From the NCBI GenBank assembly GCA_002384315.1, contig DGBL01000183.1:555-6545 (forward strand): a stretch of DNA of 5,991 nucleotides. Direction: 5' to 3'. The notes below the pieces were generated by a model that was not told the DNA's origin, made no database searches, and saw only the letters and a program-made list of their open reading frames with translations. The stretch is from Micrococcaceae bacterium UBA4005 (GTDB lineage Bacteria > Actinomycetota > Actinomycetes > Actinomycetales > Micrococcaceae). The translations under genes were made by a program, and so were the position numbers. Position 1 is the first letter of the stretch, and every line of letters begins with the position of its first letter. Below are positions 5,881 to 5,991 of this stretch, piece by piece.

Positions 5881-5883
5881 ACT
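5854..5883 (+). promoter_or_regulatory. Promoter candidate for the gene after ribF (probably rpsO)
   Basis: TCGACA at 5854-5859 matches the -35 consensus TTGACA at five of six positions. After an 18-base spacer, TAAACT at 5878-5883 fits the TANNNT -10 pattern; its first three bases are the ribF stop codon. Transcription would start near 5889-5890. This is the best two-part promoter in the window. The downstream gene is outside the window; ribF is commonly followed by rpsO (ribosomal protein S15), so that target is inferred. Confidence 0.55.
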
Positions 5884-5893
5884 GGCACTAAGG

Positions 5894-5924
5894 TCCGGCT
5901 GCAGTCCGTGGTGGCTGGATTTTT
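5894..5924 (+). terminator. Hairpin followed by five T's after ribF, terminator or attenuator candidate
   Basis: Bases 5894-5902 pair with 5911-5919 over nine positions (six Watson-Crick, three G-U) around an eight-base loop, immediately followed by TTTTT at 5920-5924. This is the only hairpin in the window with a T-run behind it. It lies about five bases after the predicted transcription start of the next gene, so it could end ribF read-through, act as an attenuator in the downstream leader, or both. The wobble pairs and the short T-run make it weak. Confidence 0.4.
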
Positions 5925-5958
5925 CTGTGTCAGTGCCTGAGTGTGCGACGCCCCGGTT

Positions 5959-5990
5959 CCGGTGGAAACACCGGCGGCGGCAGAGCTGCC
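5959..5990 (+). other. Two small hairpins, likely mRNA leader structure before the next gene
   Basis: CCGGTG at 5959-5964 pairs perfectly with CACCGG at 5969-5974 around a GAAA loop, a stable GNRA tetraloop. Four bases later, GGCA at 5979-5982 pairs with TGCC at 5987-5990 around GAGC. No start codon with a Shine-Dalgarno sequence is seen before the window ends. In many bacteria ribosomal protein S15 represses its own mRNA through leader structures, so this could be part of such a regulator if rpsO follows. That is inference. Confidence 0.4.
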
Positions 5991-5991
5991 C

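Overview
The window is high-GC DNA from an actinobacterium. The closest resemblance I can recall is to Micrococcaceae (Arthrobacter-like): the RbfA, TruB and RibF sequences read like that group, as does an aminotransferase gene lying opposite to and between rbfA and truB. This placement rests on remembered protein patterns, not on a search.

Layout, left to right. (1) The 3' end of infB (translation initiation factor IF2), followed by a strong GC-rich hairpin. (2) rbfA (30S maturation factor) with its own Shine-Dalgarno sequence. (3) A 12-bp tandem repeat that carries in-frame stop codons for the genes on both strands. (4) A class I/II PLP-dependent aminotransferase on the minus strand, converging on rbfA. 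(5) A 90-bp divergent intergenic region with a -10-like element for each direction, each placed six bases from a start codon, which suggests leaderless mRNAs. (6) A tightly overlapping plus-strand cluster: truB (tRNA pseudouridine-55 synthase) and three small integral membrane proteins, joined by 4-bp GTGA/ATGA overlaps. (7) A short gap with a small hairpin and weak promoter candidates, then ribF (bifunctional riboflavin kinase/FAD synthetase). (8) A final 111-bp non-coding stretch with a good promoter match overlapping the end of ribF, a hairpin followed by five T's, and a GNRA-capped hairpin. This stretch looks like the start of the leader of the next gene, by conserved order probably rpsO.

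Functionally this is the translation housekeeping neighbourhood (infB, rbfA, truB, ribF, probably rpsO) with two accessory insertions: the antisense aminotransferase, and the three four-helix membrane proteins of unknown function that appear translationally coupled to truB. No mobile element, CRISPR array, tRNA or rRNA was seen. The most unusual elements are the truB-linked membrane-protein trio, the paired leaderless-type starts and the regulatory-looking DNA after ribF. Nothing in the window clearly shows a wholly new system.
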